A stretch of DNA of 64,000 nt from contig NZ_CP108488.1 of the NCBI RefSeq assembly GCF_035987325.1, forward strand, positions 4,092,001 to 4,156,000, in the 5' to 3' direction. Position 1 is the stretch's first letter; every line of letters starts with the position of its first letter. Both the position numbers and the translations under genes were made by a program. This document shows positions 50,870-59,470 of this stretch, one piece after another. This DNA is from Streptomyces sp. NBC_01244 (lineage in GTDB: Bacteria; Actinomycetota; Actinomycetes; Streptomycetales; Streptomycetaceae). The notes under the pieces are model-generated. The model had not been told where the DNA came from, did no database searches, and saw only the letters and a program-made list of their open reading frames with translations.

Positions 50870-51763
50870 ATGGCAGATCAGCACTCCCTGTTCCTGATCA
50901 AGCCGGACGGGGTCGAGCGGAATCTCGAACAGGCGGTCGTCGAGGCGGCCCGGGCCGCGGGCCTCACCGTCGTCTGCCGGCACCGGCTGCTGCTGGGCGA
51001 GGAGGAGATCGTCCGGGCCTGGGCCGACACCCGTCGCACGGAACATCCGCTCGAACACCTCTCCCTGGACCTCTGGTACGGCGCGCGTCCGATGGAGATG
51101 CTGCTGGTGACGGGCCCGGACGCGCTGACCGGCGCCGACCGGGTCAAGTCCCGGGTGCGGGCCGGTTACCGGCGCGGCCCGTTCACCAACGTCCTGCACA
51201 CCCCGGACCACCTGGGCGAGTTCGAACTCCAGCTGTCGGTCTTCGGCCGGGGCTGTGAGACCTGCACGGCCGTACTCACCACCGATTTCGGCGACTACTC
51301 GACGGTCCCGCAGGCCTACCCGCCGGGCACGCTGCTCCCCGAGGAGTGGCGCGACATCGTCCGGCTGCGGAAGCTGATCCAGCCGCTGTGGGACGACCCC
51401 GACTCCTGCTTCTGGCGTCCGGCCTACCCGGAGCCCTTCTGCAGCGAGCAGTCGGTGGGCACCGCGGACCACGCGCTGTACATCGCCGCCTCCCCCCACC
51501 AGCTCTCCTTCGACAACCTGATCGGCGCGATGCTGACGGCGCTGCCGGGGATCGGCTTCGCCCGGGCGACGGAACTGATCATCTCGGCACTGCACCACCG
51601 CGACTTCACGCTGGCCGTGGGAACCGCCGAGGAGTGCGCGCGCTACCGTGCCTCGCTGATGGCGCAGGGACTCGTCACCCCGGTTCGCACGCTCGACCAG
51701 GACACCCTGCGCCGCGCGGAACAGGTGCGCTCGGGTGGCCTGACCGACTTCGCGACGGCATGA
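50870..51763 (+). CDS. NDK-like protein with C-terminal extension
   Basis: The 297-aa product has an N-terminal nucleoside-diphosphate-kinase domain: LFLIKPDGVERN (conserved Lys11), VTGPDALTGADRVKSRV and NVLHTPDHLGEFELQLSVF, where His110 aligns with the phospho-His of NVxHGSD. Residues 150-297 are an extra domain not found in ordinary 140-aa NDKs; residues FDNLIGAMLTALPGIGFARA resemble a small helix-hairpin-helix. ATG 50870 with AAGGAG is chosen. It heads the rightward operon and overlaps the LysRS-like gene by 4 bp. Role unknown: nucleotide supply, or phosphoryl transfer to a substrate. Confidence 0.75.
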   Translation: MADQHSLFLIKPDGVERNLEQAVVEAARAAGLTVVCRHRLLLGEEEIVRAWADTRRTEHPLEHLSLDLWYGARPMEMLLVTGPDALTGADRVKSRVRAGYRRGPFTNVLHTPDHLGEFELQLSVFGRGCETCTAVLTTDFGDYSTVPQAYPPGTLLPEEWRDIVRLRKLIQPLWDDPDSCFWRPAYPEPFCSEQSVGTADHALYIAASPHQLSFDNLIGAMLTALPGIGFARATELIISALHHRDFTLAVGTAEECARYRASLMAQGLVTPVRTLDQDTLRRAEQVRSGGLTDFATA

Positions 51764-53433
51764 ACAGCCCGGCCCGGCCGGCGCCCGCCGTCCCCCAGCA
51801 CGGGCAGGAACGACACTCCGGCCGGCTCCGGGACCGGCTGGCCAAGCGCACCGCCCTGCTGTCCGAGGGCGTTGACCTCTACGCGGCGGCCCAGCCGGTC
51901 GCCGACCGCGTCCACCTCCTGCAAGGGCGCTACGGGGGGCTGCCGCCACGGATCCGTACGGGGGCCAGGGTGAGCGTGGCCGGCCGGATCATGAGCCGCC
52001 GGGACCACCGGGACGTAGAGTTCGCGACCCTGCGCGACATGTCCGACGAGATCCAGATCCTCCTGCCGGGCGACCGTGCCGCGGCCGAGCCGCGCGCCCG
52101 CTGGCGTGCGTCGGTCGACCTGGGCGACCTGGTGGTCGTCGAGGGCGAGCTGATCACCACGGACAGCGGCGCCCTGGCCGTCGAGGCGGTGGACTTCCGG
52201 CTGGCCTCCAAGGCCCTGCGCCCACTGCCGGGCCGGCCCGTGGGCGCAGCCGGGGCGGACCGATCGGAGGGCGCACTCGGTGCGGGCCGGCCGGCCACGG
52301 CCCGGCACCGCTACCAGCGCATGATGCTCGACCCGGCCGAGACCGCCCGGACCCGGCGCCGGGGCGCCGTTCTGCGGGTCCTGCGGGAGGAGTTGTACGC
52401 CCGCGGGTTCACCGAGGCCGACACCCCGCTGCTGCACCCGGTGCACGGCGGCACCGCCCGTCCCTTCACCGCACGGATGAACGCCTGGGGCATACCGCTG
52501 CACCTGCGCGGCACCGCCGAGATGTACCTCAAGCGGCTGATGGTCGGCGGGATGGACCGGGTCTTCGAGATCGGCAGGTCCTTTCGCAACGAAGGCGTCG
52601 ACGCCACGCACTTCCCCGAGTTCAGCGCCTGCGAGGCCTATCTGGTCCACAGCGACTACCTCGCCACCGCCGATCTGGCCGAGCAGCTGGTGGCCGCCGC
52701 GGCAGTGGCCCTGAACGGCCCGGGGAGCGCCGTCCCGGTCTTCGCCCGGTACCGGCTGCACGAGCTGCTCGGCCGGGTACTGGGCACGCCGGTGGACAGC
52801 GCCACCTCGCAGGCCGAACTGGCCGGGCACGCCGAACGCCACGGCGTCCCCGTCCCACCGGGATCCGGGGCCGGCGCCCTGGCCGTGCTGCTCTACCGCA
52901 AGCTCGTGGAACCGGGGCTGCGCGAACCGACGTTCGTCCTGGACTTCCCGCTGGAGGGCGCGATACTCGCCCGCCCGCACCGCCGGGACCCCGCGCTGGT
53001 GGAGGCCTGGACCCTGGTGATCGGCGGCCTCGACGTCGGACAGGGCTGCAGCGAGTTGACGGACCCGGTGGAACAGCGGCGCCGCTTCACCGAGCAGGCG
53101 CTGGCCCGCGAGCGCCGACAGCTCGGCGTCACCGAGCTGGACGAGGAGTTCCTGGCGGCTCTGGAACACGGACTGCCGCCACTGGGCGGACTGATGTTCG
53201 GGGTCGACCGCCTGATCACCGCGCTCGGCGGTGGCGGACGGCTGCGCGATCACCAGTGCCATCCGATCGTGCGCCCGGCCCCAGCCCCGGCCACAACCAC
53301 CGCCCCAACCCCAACCCCAACCCCAACCCCAACCACAGCCACAGCCACAGCCACAGCCCCATCCCACCCGACCACGGACCGGAAGGAAGCAACGGAGTGG
53401 ACACCAGCCACCAGCGACTCGACACCCTGCTGA
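51760..53433 (+). CDS. Class II lysyl-tRNA synthetase-like protein
   Basis: The 557-aa product has an OB-fold anticodon-binding domain (RVSVAGRIMSRRDHRDVEFA) and a LysRS catalytic domain with RGTAEMYLKRLMVGG, motif 2 (VFEIGRSFRNEG, Arg276) and motif 3 (LMFGVDRLITAL). Compared with E. coli LysS, pocket residues Glu292 and Tyr294 and Glu432 are kept, but Asn424 becomes Gln428 and Phe426 becomes Cys430, which may change amino-acid choice. The C-terminus is a Pro/Thr/Ala tail encoded by tandem repeats. It is not in a housekeeping context; either a peptide-charging enzyme or a resistant LysRS copy. Confidence 0.8.
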   Translation: MNSPARPAPAVPQHGQERHSGRLRDRLAKRTALLSEGVDLYAAAQPVADRVHLLQGRYGGLPPRIRTGARVSVAGRIMSRRDHRDVEFATLRDMSDEIQILLPGDRAAAEPRARWRASVDLGDLVVVEGELITTDSGALAVEAVDFRLASKALRPLPGRPVGAAGADRSEGALGAGRPATARHRYQRMMLDPAETARTRRRGAVLRVLREELYARGFTEADTPLLHPVHGGTARPFTARMNAWGIPLHLRGTAEMYLKRLMVGGMDRVFEIGRSFRNEGVDATHFPEFSACEAYLVHSDYLATADLAEQLVAAAAVALNGPGSAVPVFARYRLHELLGRVLGTPVDSATSQAELAGHAERHGVPVPPGSGAGALAVLLYRKLVEPGLREPTFVLDFPLEGAILARPHRRDPALVEAWTLVIGGLDVGQGCSELTDPVEQRRRFTEQALARERRQLGVTELDEEFLAALEHGLPPLGGLMFGVDRLITALGGGGRLRDHQCHPIVRPAPAPATTTAPTPTPTPTPTTATATATAPSHPTTDRKEATEWTPATSDSTPC

Positions 53434-55007
53434 CCGAGGCATGCGACCGGTTCTCCGGGCAGACCGCGCTCACCAGCGGCACTCAGTCCCTGACCTACGC
53501 CGAACTGGCGTCCACAGCATCCGAGATCGGCGCCGACCTGGCCGCCGCCGGCCACCGGTCGGGGGAGCCGGTGCTGCTCTCGGTCGGCAACCGCTGCGCG
53601 GACATCCCGGCCCAGATCGCGATCTGGCAGGCCGGCGGCATCGTCGTCCCGGTCCACCACGGGGTGCCGCAGACGGTGATGAGGGAAACGGCGCTGCGTA
53701 CCGGCGCCCGCCTGCTGGTGCGCCCGGAGCAGGACCGGCCCGCCGACCGGGTCGGCCGCCTGGACCTGCCGACGCACCCCGCGCCCCGTGAACTCGACGC
53801 CGACCAGGCGCTGGTGGCCTTCACCTCCGGGTCCACCGGTCGGCCCAAGGGCGTCGTCCTGTCCCACCGCGCGTTCACCGCCAAGTTGCGGGCCATCGCG
53901 CAGGTACTGCCGTTCCGCTCCGGCGACCGGGCCGTACAGGTGCTGCAGCTCAACTTCACCTTCGGCCAGTGGACGTCCCTGCTCACCCTGGCCACCGGTG
54001 GCACCCTCGAGCTGGTCGAGCAGTTCAACGCGCCAGCCGTCCTGCGGCGTCTGGCCGAGCGGTCCGTGCAGCGGATCGCCGTGGTGCCCAGCATGCTGCG
54101 GCTGATCAACCGCGAACTGGACGCCCCCCGCACGGGACCGGCCCTGCGTACGGCTCTCCAGGAAGCCGGCTCCCCGGCCCTGTGGATCACCGGCGGGGAA
54201 CCGCTGCCCGCCGGACTCGGCCGGCGGCTGCGCGCGGCCCTTCCGGGCACGGGCATCGCCGACGTCTACGGGCTCAGCGAGACCTCGACCTCCGACTTCA
54301 TCCTCACCCCGGATCAGTACGAGGCCGGTGCGGGCACCATCGGCCGGCCCGGCCCCGGGGTGGAGTTCCGGATCGTCCCCGACGAGGGCCCGGACGCGGC
54401 GGCCCCCGGCGTCACGGGCGAACTGTGCCTGCGCACCCCGTACCTGATGACCGGCTACCTGGGCGACCCGTCGGCCACGGCCGAGGCGACCGCCGACGGC
54501 TGGCTGCGCACCGGCGATCTCGCCACCGTCCGCGAGGCCGACGGCCTGGTCCGCCTGGTCGGACGGAAGAAGCAGTTGATCTCCCGCGGTGGCGCCAAGA
54601 TCGCCCCGCTGGAGGTGGAGCACGTCTACTCCCGGCATCCGGACTGCGGCGGTTGCCTGGCCGTCGGCGTCCCGGACCCGATGCTGGGTGAGCGCGTCCA
54701 CCTGCTCTTCGTCCCCGCCGTCGGCAGCAGCCCCACCGAGGACGAACTGCGCGCCTACGGCCGCGAGCGGCTGGAGGAGTACAAGGCGCCCGAGCGCGTC
54801 CACCTGGTGGCGGAGCTACCGCTGGGACGTACCGGCAAGGCCGACCGGGCCGCCGCCGCACACCTGGCGGAGGCCGCGCACCTGGCGGACACCGTGCGCC
54901 CCGCGGAGAACGTTCGCCCGACGGGGACCGTGCGCCCGACTGAGGCCGCTCACCCGGCGGGGATCGCGGCCCCGAGCCCGGCGGCCGAGCCGCAGGTGGC
55001 CCGATGA
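53397..55007 (+). CDS. ANL-superfamily adenylating enzyme (AMP-dependent acyl/amino-acid ligase)
   Basis: The 536-aa product has the P-loop FTSGSTGRPKGVVLSH near residue 142, the ISRGGAKIAPLEVEHVY hinge region and catalytic Lys in LGRTGKADRA near residue 481. It adenylates a carboxylic acid, usually for transfer to CoA or a carrier. GTG 53397 follows GGAAGGAA and lies 37 bp inside the LysRS-like gene. The last 50 residues are degenerate repeats (HLAEAAHLADTVRPAENVRP). No carrier-protein domain is attached or nearby. Confidence 0.8.
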   Translation: MDTSHQRLDTLLTEACDRFSGQTALTSGTQSLTYAELASTASEIGADLAAAGHRSGEPVLLSVGNRCADIPAQIAIWQAGGIVVPVHHGVPQTVMRETALRTGARLLVRPEQDRPADRVGRLDLPTHPAPRELDADQALVAFTSGSTGRPKGVVLSHRAFTAKLRAIAQVLPFRSGDRAVQVLQLNFTFGQWTSLLTLATGGTLELVEQFNAPAVLRRLAERSVQRIAVVPSMLRLINRELDAPRTGPALRTALQEAGSPALWITGGEPLPAGLGRRLRAALPGTGIADVYGLSETSTSDFILTPDQYEAGAGTIGRPGPGVEFRIVPDEGPDAAAPGVTGELCLRTPYLMTGYLGDPSATAEATADGWLRTGDLATVREADGLVRLVGRKKQLISRGGAKIAPLEVEHVYSRHPDCGGCLAVGVPDPMLGERVHLLFVPAVGSSPTEDELRAYGRERLEEYKAPERVHLVAELPLGRTGKADRAAAAHLAEAAHLADTVRPAENVRPTGTVRPTEAAHPAGIAAPSPAAEPQVAR

Positions 55008-55846
55008 CCCTGCTCGGCGTCTCGACCGCGGCCCTGGCCGACCGCAACGACTTCGAAGCCCTGCTCGCCTACCAGCCCGACGTGATCGAGTTCTACGGCT
55101 ACCCCGGCTCGGCGCTGCCCGGGATCGCGCGGTTCTGCGCGGACCACGGCATCCGGCCCGCCCTGCACACCCCGGTCCCGTACGACCTCGACTCACCGCT
55201 GCGCCGCTTCGCGCCCACCGGCCCCGACCCGCGGCAGGCGGCGGCCGCGCTGGCGCTGACGGAGGCCACCGTGCGGTGCGCGGCGGACCTGGACGCCCTG
55301 CACGTCGTGGTGCACTTCCCCAGCCCCTACCCGCCCTTCCACGAGGCGGGATTCGAGGAGGCGGGCCAGGAGTTCCTGGCGGCCACGGCCGGGCTGGCCC
55401 GTCGCTACGGGGTTCCCGTCCTCGTCGAGAACCTCTCGGCGCACCCGCTGATGCGCACCCCCGAGCAGTACCACCGCGCCCTGGCCGCCCACCGCGACCT
55501 CGGCCTCTGCCTGGACCTCGGCCATGCGCACCTGCTCGGAGCGGAGCTGGGGACGCCGCTCGGATTCGCCTCCGCCTTCGGGAGCCGGGTCCGCAGCATG
55601 CACGTGTACGAGACCACGGCCGAGCGCTACCCCCGGCACGGCCACGAGCCCGCCACCGCCGACCGTTCGAGAGCCGACGGCTTCATCGGGCTGGCCGGGC
55701 TGCTGCCCGACCTGTTGCGCCTGACCCGTCCGGCGGTGCTGGTCATGGAGCACGGCCCGCCCGCCCCGGGCGCACCTCAGGCCAAGGGCACCGCCGCCTG
55801 GCTGAGAGAACTGATCCACCATCACGACGCAGGAGCAACCGTATGA
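55004..55846 (+). CDS. Xylose-isomerase-like TIM-barrel protein
   Basis: The 280-aa product has the metal ligands of AP-endonuclease-2/sugar isomerase barrels: VVVHFPSPYPPF, VLVENLSAHPL, LCLDLGHAHLL, SMHVYE and LVMEHGPP supply His and Glu/Asp residues. It overlaps neighbours by 4 bp on both sides. Likely epimerase or isomerase of a sugar-like intermediate. Confidence 0.75.
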   Translation: MTLLGVSTAALADRNDFEALLAYQPDVIEFYGYPGSALPGIARFCADHGIRPALHTPVPYDLDSPLRRFAPTGPDPRQAAAALALTEATVRCAADLDALHVVVHFPSPYPPFHEAGFEEAGQEFLAATAGLARRYGVPVLVENLSAHPLMRTPEQYHRALAAHRDLGLCLDLGHAHLLGAELGTPLGFASAFGSRVRSMHVYETTAERYPRHGHEPATADRSRADGFIGLAGLLPDLLRLTRPAVLVMEHGPPAPGAPQAKGTAAWLRELIHHHDAGATV

Positions 55847-57270
55847 GCAACAGCACGCATCTGGAGCTGATGACCCGCCTGGCGCAGAGCAAGGACGCGC
55901 ACCGGACGACGGTCCTGAAGGAACTGTCGGAGATCACGCAGCACTTGATCGACACCACCGGCCGCGGCCTGGACCTGGTCGAGGCCGATCTGACCGGTCT
56001 CGACCTGAGCGGCGCCGATCTGCGCCGGGCCACGCTCAGCCGGGCCGTCCTGCACAGCACCCTGCTCGTGGCGGCCGACCTCGCCGAGGTCACCATGGTC
56101 TGCCCGGGCATGGAGCGCACCAACCTGCGGGACGCCAGCCTGCGTTCCGCCTATGTCCACGCGCTGGCCGCGCAGACCTGCAACTTCGACGGTGCGGACC
56201 TGACCGGCCTGCGGGACGCGACCGGCACCCTCTTCCACGGGTGCAGCATGCGCGGCACCCACCTGGACGGCGCCCACCTGGCCGCGTCCTTCTTCTACCA
56301 GTGCGACTTCTCCGACGGGTCCGCCCGCGCCACCAACCTCCAGGGCGCGCTGATCAACGAGTGCCTGCTGGACGACGCCTTCTTCGACGGTGCGCTGGTG
56401 GACCAGCTCACCATCACCAAGTCGTCGATGCGCGAGGCGTCGCTGCGCAACGCGAGCGGACAGGGACTGGTCCTGCAGCGCCTCACCGCTGCCGACGGCC
56501 TGGTCCTGGCCGGCGCCGCGCTGCCCGGGCTGCGCCTGTCCGAGGTCCGCGGTGACACCGTGCACGCGGCAGCGCTGGCCGCCCGCGACGCCGACTTCGC
56601 CGACGTCGTGCTGACCGGCGCCGAACTGACCGGCGCCGATCTCACCGGGGCCCGGTTCCACCGCTGCGACCTGCCGGGCGCGCGGTTGACCGAGGCCCAC
56701 CTCACCGGCGCGTCCATCAGCTCCAGCAGCCTGCGCGGCGCCGTCCTGCGCGGCGGGCACGGCGAGAACCTGCGCCTGGTGGAGAGCGACCTGTCCGACG
56801 CGGACCTGAGCGGATTCACCGGCCGCTGCCTGACCGCCCGCGACGTCAACCTGGCGCGCGCGAACCTGCGCCACGCGAACCTCTACCGCGCCATGATCAC
56901 CGGCGACCCGCCGCGTGCCATGAGCCTGCGGGGCGCGGTCCTGGAGGGCGCCACGCTCGTCCAGGCGTACCTCGCCGCGGATCTGCGCGGGGCCGACCTG
57001 CGGAACGCCAACTGCGCCTACAGCCGGTTCAGCCAGTCCGACCTCAGCGGGGCACGCCTGGACGGCGCGAACATGTACCAGTCCACCTGGATCAAGGTCC
57101 CGGTCAGGGACGCCGTGCTCACCGGGGTCCGGGCCCCGGTGTTCGCCAACCGCTGCCCGGGCCTGGCGGAGGCGCTGCACCGCGCCGACGGACCGGCCGC
57201 GGCGGAGTTCACCGCTTTCCTGGAGGGCTTCGACGCCGCTCTGGCAGCCGGCCGCAAGGGCTCCACGTGA
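55843..57270 (+). CDS. Pentapeptide-repeat protein
   Basis: The 475-aa product is built from A(D/N)LxX-type repeats (LTGLDLSGADLRRATLSRAV, LTGAELTGADLTGARFHR and others) over most of residues 45-420, which fold as a right-handed quadrilateral beta-helix. Some Streptomyces and mycobacterial members mimic DNA and protect gyrase. It is longer and less regular than the Qnr/MfpA type, so a scaffold role is also possible. Overlaps with both neighbours show it belongs to the operon. Confidence 0.8.
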   Translation: MSNSTHLELMTRLAQSKDAHRTTVLKELSEITQHLIDTTGRGLDLVEADLTGLDLSGADLRRATLSRAVLHSTLLVAADLAEVTMVCPGMERTNLRDASLRSAYVHALAAQTCNFDGADLTGLRDATGTLFHGCSMRGTHLDGAHLAASFFYQCDFSDGSARATNLQGALINECLLDDAFFDGALVDQLTITKSSMREASLRNASGQGLVLQRLTAADGLVLAGAALPGLRLSEVRGDTVHAAALAARDADFADVVLTGAELTGADLTGARFHRCDLPGARLTEAHLTGASISSSSLRGAVLRGGHGENLRLVESDLSDADLSGFTGRCLTARDVNLARANLRHANLYRAMITGDPPRAMSLRGAVLEGATLVQAYLAADLRGADLRNANCAYSRFSQSDLSGARLDGANMYQSTWIKVPVRDAVLTGVRAPVFANRCPGLAEALHRADGPAAAEFTAFLEGFDAALAAGRKGST

Positions 57271-57932
57271 CCGGCGTACTGATCGTCGCGGCCCACCCGG
57301 ACGACGCCGAACTCGCGCTCGGCGGCACGATAGCCCAGCTCACCGAGCGCGGGGACGAGGTCACCGTCGCCCTGTTCACGGTGTCCGAGACCGCGAGCAC
57401 GCAGGACCGCGACCGGCGCGCCCGGCGGATCGCCGCCGCCGAGGCCGCCGCGCAGACGCTCGGACACCGCCTGCGGTGGCTCGGGGACGGCCGGTACGAC
57501 CAGGTCGAGGACATCCCCGAGTACCGAGCCGTCGGCCTGCTCGACGACCTGGTCGCCGAGATCGAGCCCGACACCCTGCTCACCCACTGGGACGGCGACT
57601 CGCACGGCGACCACGTCCGGGTCGCCCGCGCGGCGATCGCATCGTCGCGCCGCTGGCCGCGGACCGCTCTGCTGCAGTTCGGCCCGAACGAACACCGCAC
57701 CGTGCGCCACGCGGAGTTCGTCCCCACCCTCTACGTCCCCACCGCTGCCCAGCTTCCCCGCAAGCTCCGGGCGCTGGCCTGCTACGCCTACCCCGGGCAG
57801 GGATTCCGCGCCCTGGACCCCGACGCGGTCGAGCTCCTCGACCGGGCCCGCGGGGCCGCCGTGGGGCTGGCCGCGGCGGAAGGACTGCGTCTGGTCCGCC
57901 ACTGCCTCACCCCCGGCCGTCCGCTCCTCTGA
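57267..57932 (+). CDS. PIG-L-family deacetylase
   Basis: The 221-aa product has the zinc motif AHPDDAELALGG and a later HGDHVRVARAAI, as in GlcNAc-PI or mycothiol-type N-deacetylases. It removes an acetyl group from an amino sugar or similar amide. GTG start overlaps the pentapeptide gene (GTGA). With the nucleotide-sugar dehydrogenase and acyltransferase it points to an amino-sugar part of the product. Confidence 0.85.
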   Translation: MTGVLIVAAHPDDAELALGGTIAQLTERGDEVTVALFTVSETASTQDRDRRARRIAAAEAAAQTLGHRLRWLGDGRYDQVEDIPEYRAVGLLDDLVAEIEPDTLLTHWDGDSHGDHVRVARAAIASSRRWPRTALLQFGPNEHRTVRHAEFVPTLYVPTAAQLPRKLRALACYAYPGQGFRALDPDAVELLDRARGAAVGLAAAEGLRLVRHCLTPGRPLL

Positions 57933-58008
57933 GTTCCCGACTCTGAGTTCCGACTCTGAGTTCCGACCCCGAGTGCCCGGCCATGAGTGCCCGGCTCCGA
58001 GTGCCCGA
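57927..58008 (+). repeat. Six degenerate 13-14-bp tandem repeats
   Basis: Units CTCTGAGTTCCCGA, CTCTGAGTTCCGA (twice), CCCCGAGTGCCCGG, CCATGAGTGCCCGG and CTCCGAGTGCCCGA run from the last codons of the PIG-L gene to 26 bp before the dehydrogenase start. It is the only real gap between genes in the rightward operon and may have arisen by repeat expansion; an effect on downstream expression is possible. Confidence 0.7.
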
Positions 58009-58034
58009 CCCTTCACACCAAGGGAGTCACCGCT

Positions 58035-59423
58035 ATGACCATGCTGACCATCGAGGAGCTGCCGACCCGGGGCGGCCCCGGCACCGTCCCCGCCGACCTC
58101 GCCCCGACCCACCGCGAGGACCTGCTGGCCCTGCGCACGACGGCCTGCGTCTGGGGGCTGGGCCACATCGGCTGGTCCACCGTCGAGGCACTGCGCGCCG
58201 AAGGCGTCTCGGTCGTGGGCTACGACGTCGACGCCCGGCAGGTCGCGGAGCGCCGTAGGTCCGTCGCGGAGCAGACCGGGCCGGTGCCCCAGGTGACCAC
58301 GGAGCTGACCCGGGCGCTGAAGGACGACGTCGGGGTGCACTTCATCGCGGTTCCCACCGAACGCGAGGCGCAGCCGCTGACCGACATCCTGGTGGAGGTC
58401 GTCGCAGCGATCGTCGCCGCGACCGCGGCCCGGCAGTCCGGACGGGCGCCGCTGGTGGTCATCGAGTCCACGCTGACGCCCGGCACCGTCGAGGACCTGC
58501 TGCTCCCGATCATCACCACGGCCGGTCTGGTGCCCGACCGGGATCTGCTGGTCGCCCTCGCACCGCGCCGCGACTGGTTCCTGGTCGAGGGCTACGGACT
58601 GCGGGACCTCGACCGGATCTACTGCGGCGTCGGAGCGCGCTCGGCCGACGCCGCCCAGGACGTCCTCTCCCTGATGTGCGACACGCTGCACCGGGCGCCG
58701 AGCCACGTCGAGGGCGAACTCGTCAAGTGCGTCGAGAACGCCTACCGCCATGTGGAGATCACGCTCGCCAACCAGCTCAGCCTCGCGTATCCGCACGTGG
58801 ACATGGTTGAGGTGCTGCGGCTGGCCGGCACCAAGTGGAACATCGGCACGTTCCACCCGAGCTTCGGCACCGGCGGCTACTGCATCCCGCTCTCCAGCCG
58901 GTACCTGCTCAAGGGCGCCACCGACGCGGGACAGCTGACGCTGCTCAGCGACGCGGTCGAGACGGACATGCGGATGCGCAGCCTGGTCGCCGAGGCGGTC
59001 GCGGCCCGCGGCCCCGTCCTGGTGCTGGGGCTCGCGTACAAGGGCGGGATCAAGGTGTCCACGCTCAGCCCCACCGTGCGGATCACCGAGGAACTGCGCA
59101 GGCTGGGAGCCCCGGTGAGCGTGCACGATCCGCTCTACAGCGCCGAGGAGATCGACCGGCTGCTGGGCCCCGGCACCGCCACCACCGACCTGGCGCGGGC
59201 CTTTCGGGAGGCCACCACCGTGCTGGTCGTACCCGACCACCCGCAGTTCCGCTCCGAGCCCTACCCGGGGCTGCTGGCCGAGCCGCGCGAGCACCCCCTG
59301 CTGGTGCTGGACAACCACGGCGTGTGGGCGGACCAGCCCTGGGCCGACCACATCGTGTACCGCAGGGCGGGCGGAGCCTCCTGGCTGGCCGCCGCCCCGA
59401 ACGGCTCGGCGGACCCGCGATGA
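58035..59423 (+). CDS. Nucleotide-sugar dehydrogenase, WecC-like
   Basis: The 462-aa product has the Rossmann loop VWGLGHIGWSTVEALRAEG, the central VKCVENAYRHVEITLANQLS helix with catalytic Lys/Asn, and FGTGGYCIPLSSRYL with catalytic Cys283. The GGYCIP variant is like UDP-N-acetylmannosamine dehydrogenase (GGHCIP) rather than UDP-glucose dehydrogenase (GGSCLPKD). It would oxidise a nucleotide sugar to a uronic acid. AGGGAG precedes ATG 58035. Confidence 0.85.
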   Translation: MTMLTIEELPTRGGPGTVPADLAPTHREDLLALRTTACVWGLGHIGWSTVEALRAEGVSVVGYDVDARQVAERRRSVAEQTGPVPQVTTELTRALKDDVGVHFIAVPTEREAQPLTDILVEVVAAIVAATAARQSGRAPLVVIESTLTPGTVEDLLLPIITTAGLVPDRDLLVALAPRRDWFLVEGYGLRDLDRIYCGVGARSADAAQDVLSLMCDTLHRAPSHVEGELVKCVENAYRHVEITLANQLSLAYPHVDMVEVLRLAGTKWNIGTFHPSFGTGGYCIPLSSRYLLKGATDAGQLTLLSDAVETDMRMRSLVAEAVAARGPVLVLGLAYKGGIKVSTLSPTVRITEELRRLGAPVSVHDPLYSAEEIDRLLGPGTATTDLARAFREATTVLVVPDHPQFRSEPYPGLLAEPREHPLLVLDNHGVWADQPWADHIVYRRAGGASWLAAAPNGSADPR

Positions 59424-59470
59424 GCACCACCGCTCCGGCCACCGCCCACCAACACCGGACCTCCCCGTGA
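59420..59470 (+). CDS. 16-codon linking mini-ORF
   Basis: ATG 59420 overlaps the dehydrogenase stop (ATGA) and its TGA overlaps the aminotransferase GTG (GTGA), so it exactly bridges the two genes. It encodes MSTTAPATAHQHRTSP. It may be a translational-coupling relay, a leader peptide, or the result of slippage. It is also possible that it is not a functional product. Confidence 0.35.
   Translation: MSTTAPATAHQHRTSP

Noticed and set aside
51760..53433. Housekeeping lysyl-tRNA synthetase
   Set aside because: It is embedded in a coupled operon of biosynthetic genes, has changed pocket residues and a repeat-derived tail.
54589..55842. 418-codon extension in front of the pentapeptide-repeat protein
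   Set aside because: It is the shadow of the ANL and TIM-barrel genes; ATG 55843 overlaps the previous stop and starts the real protein.
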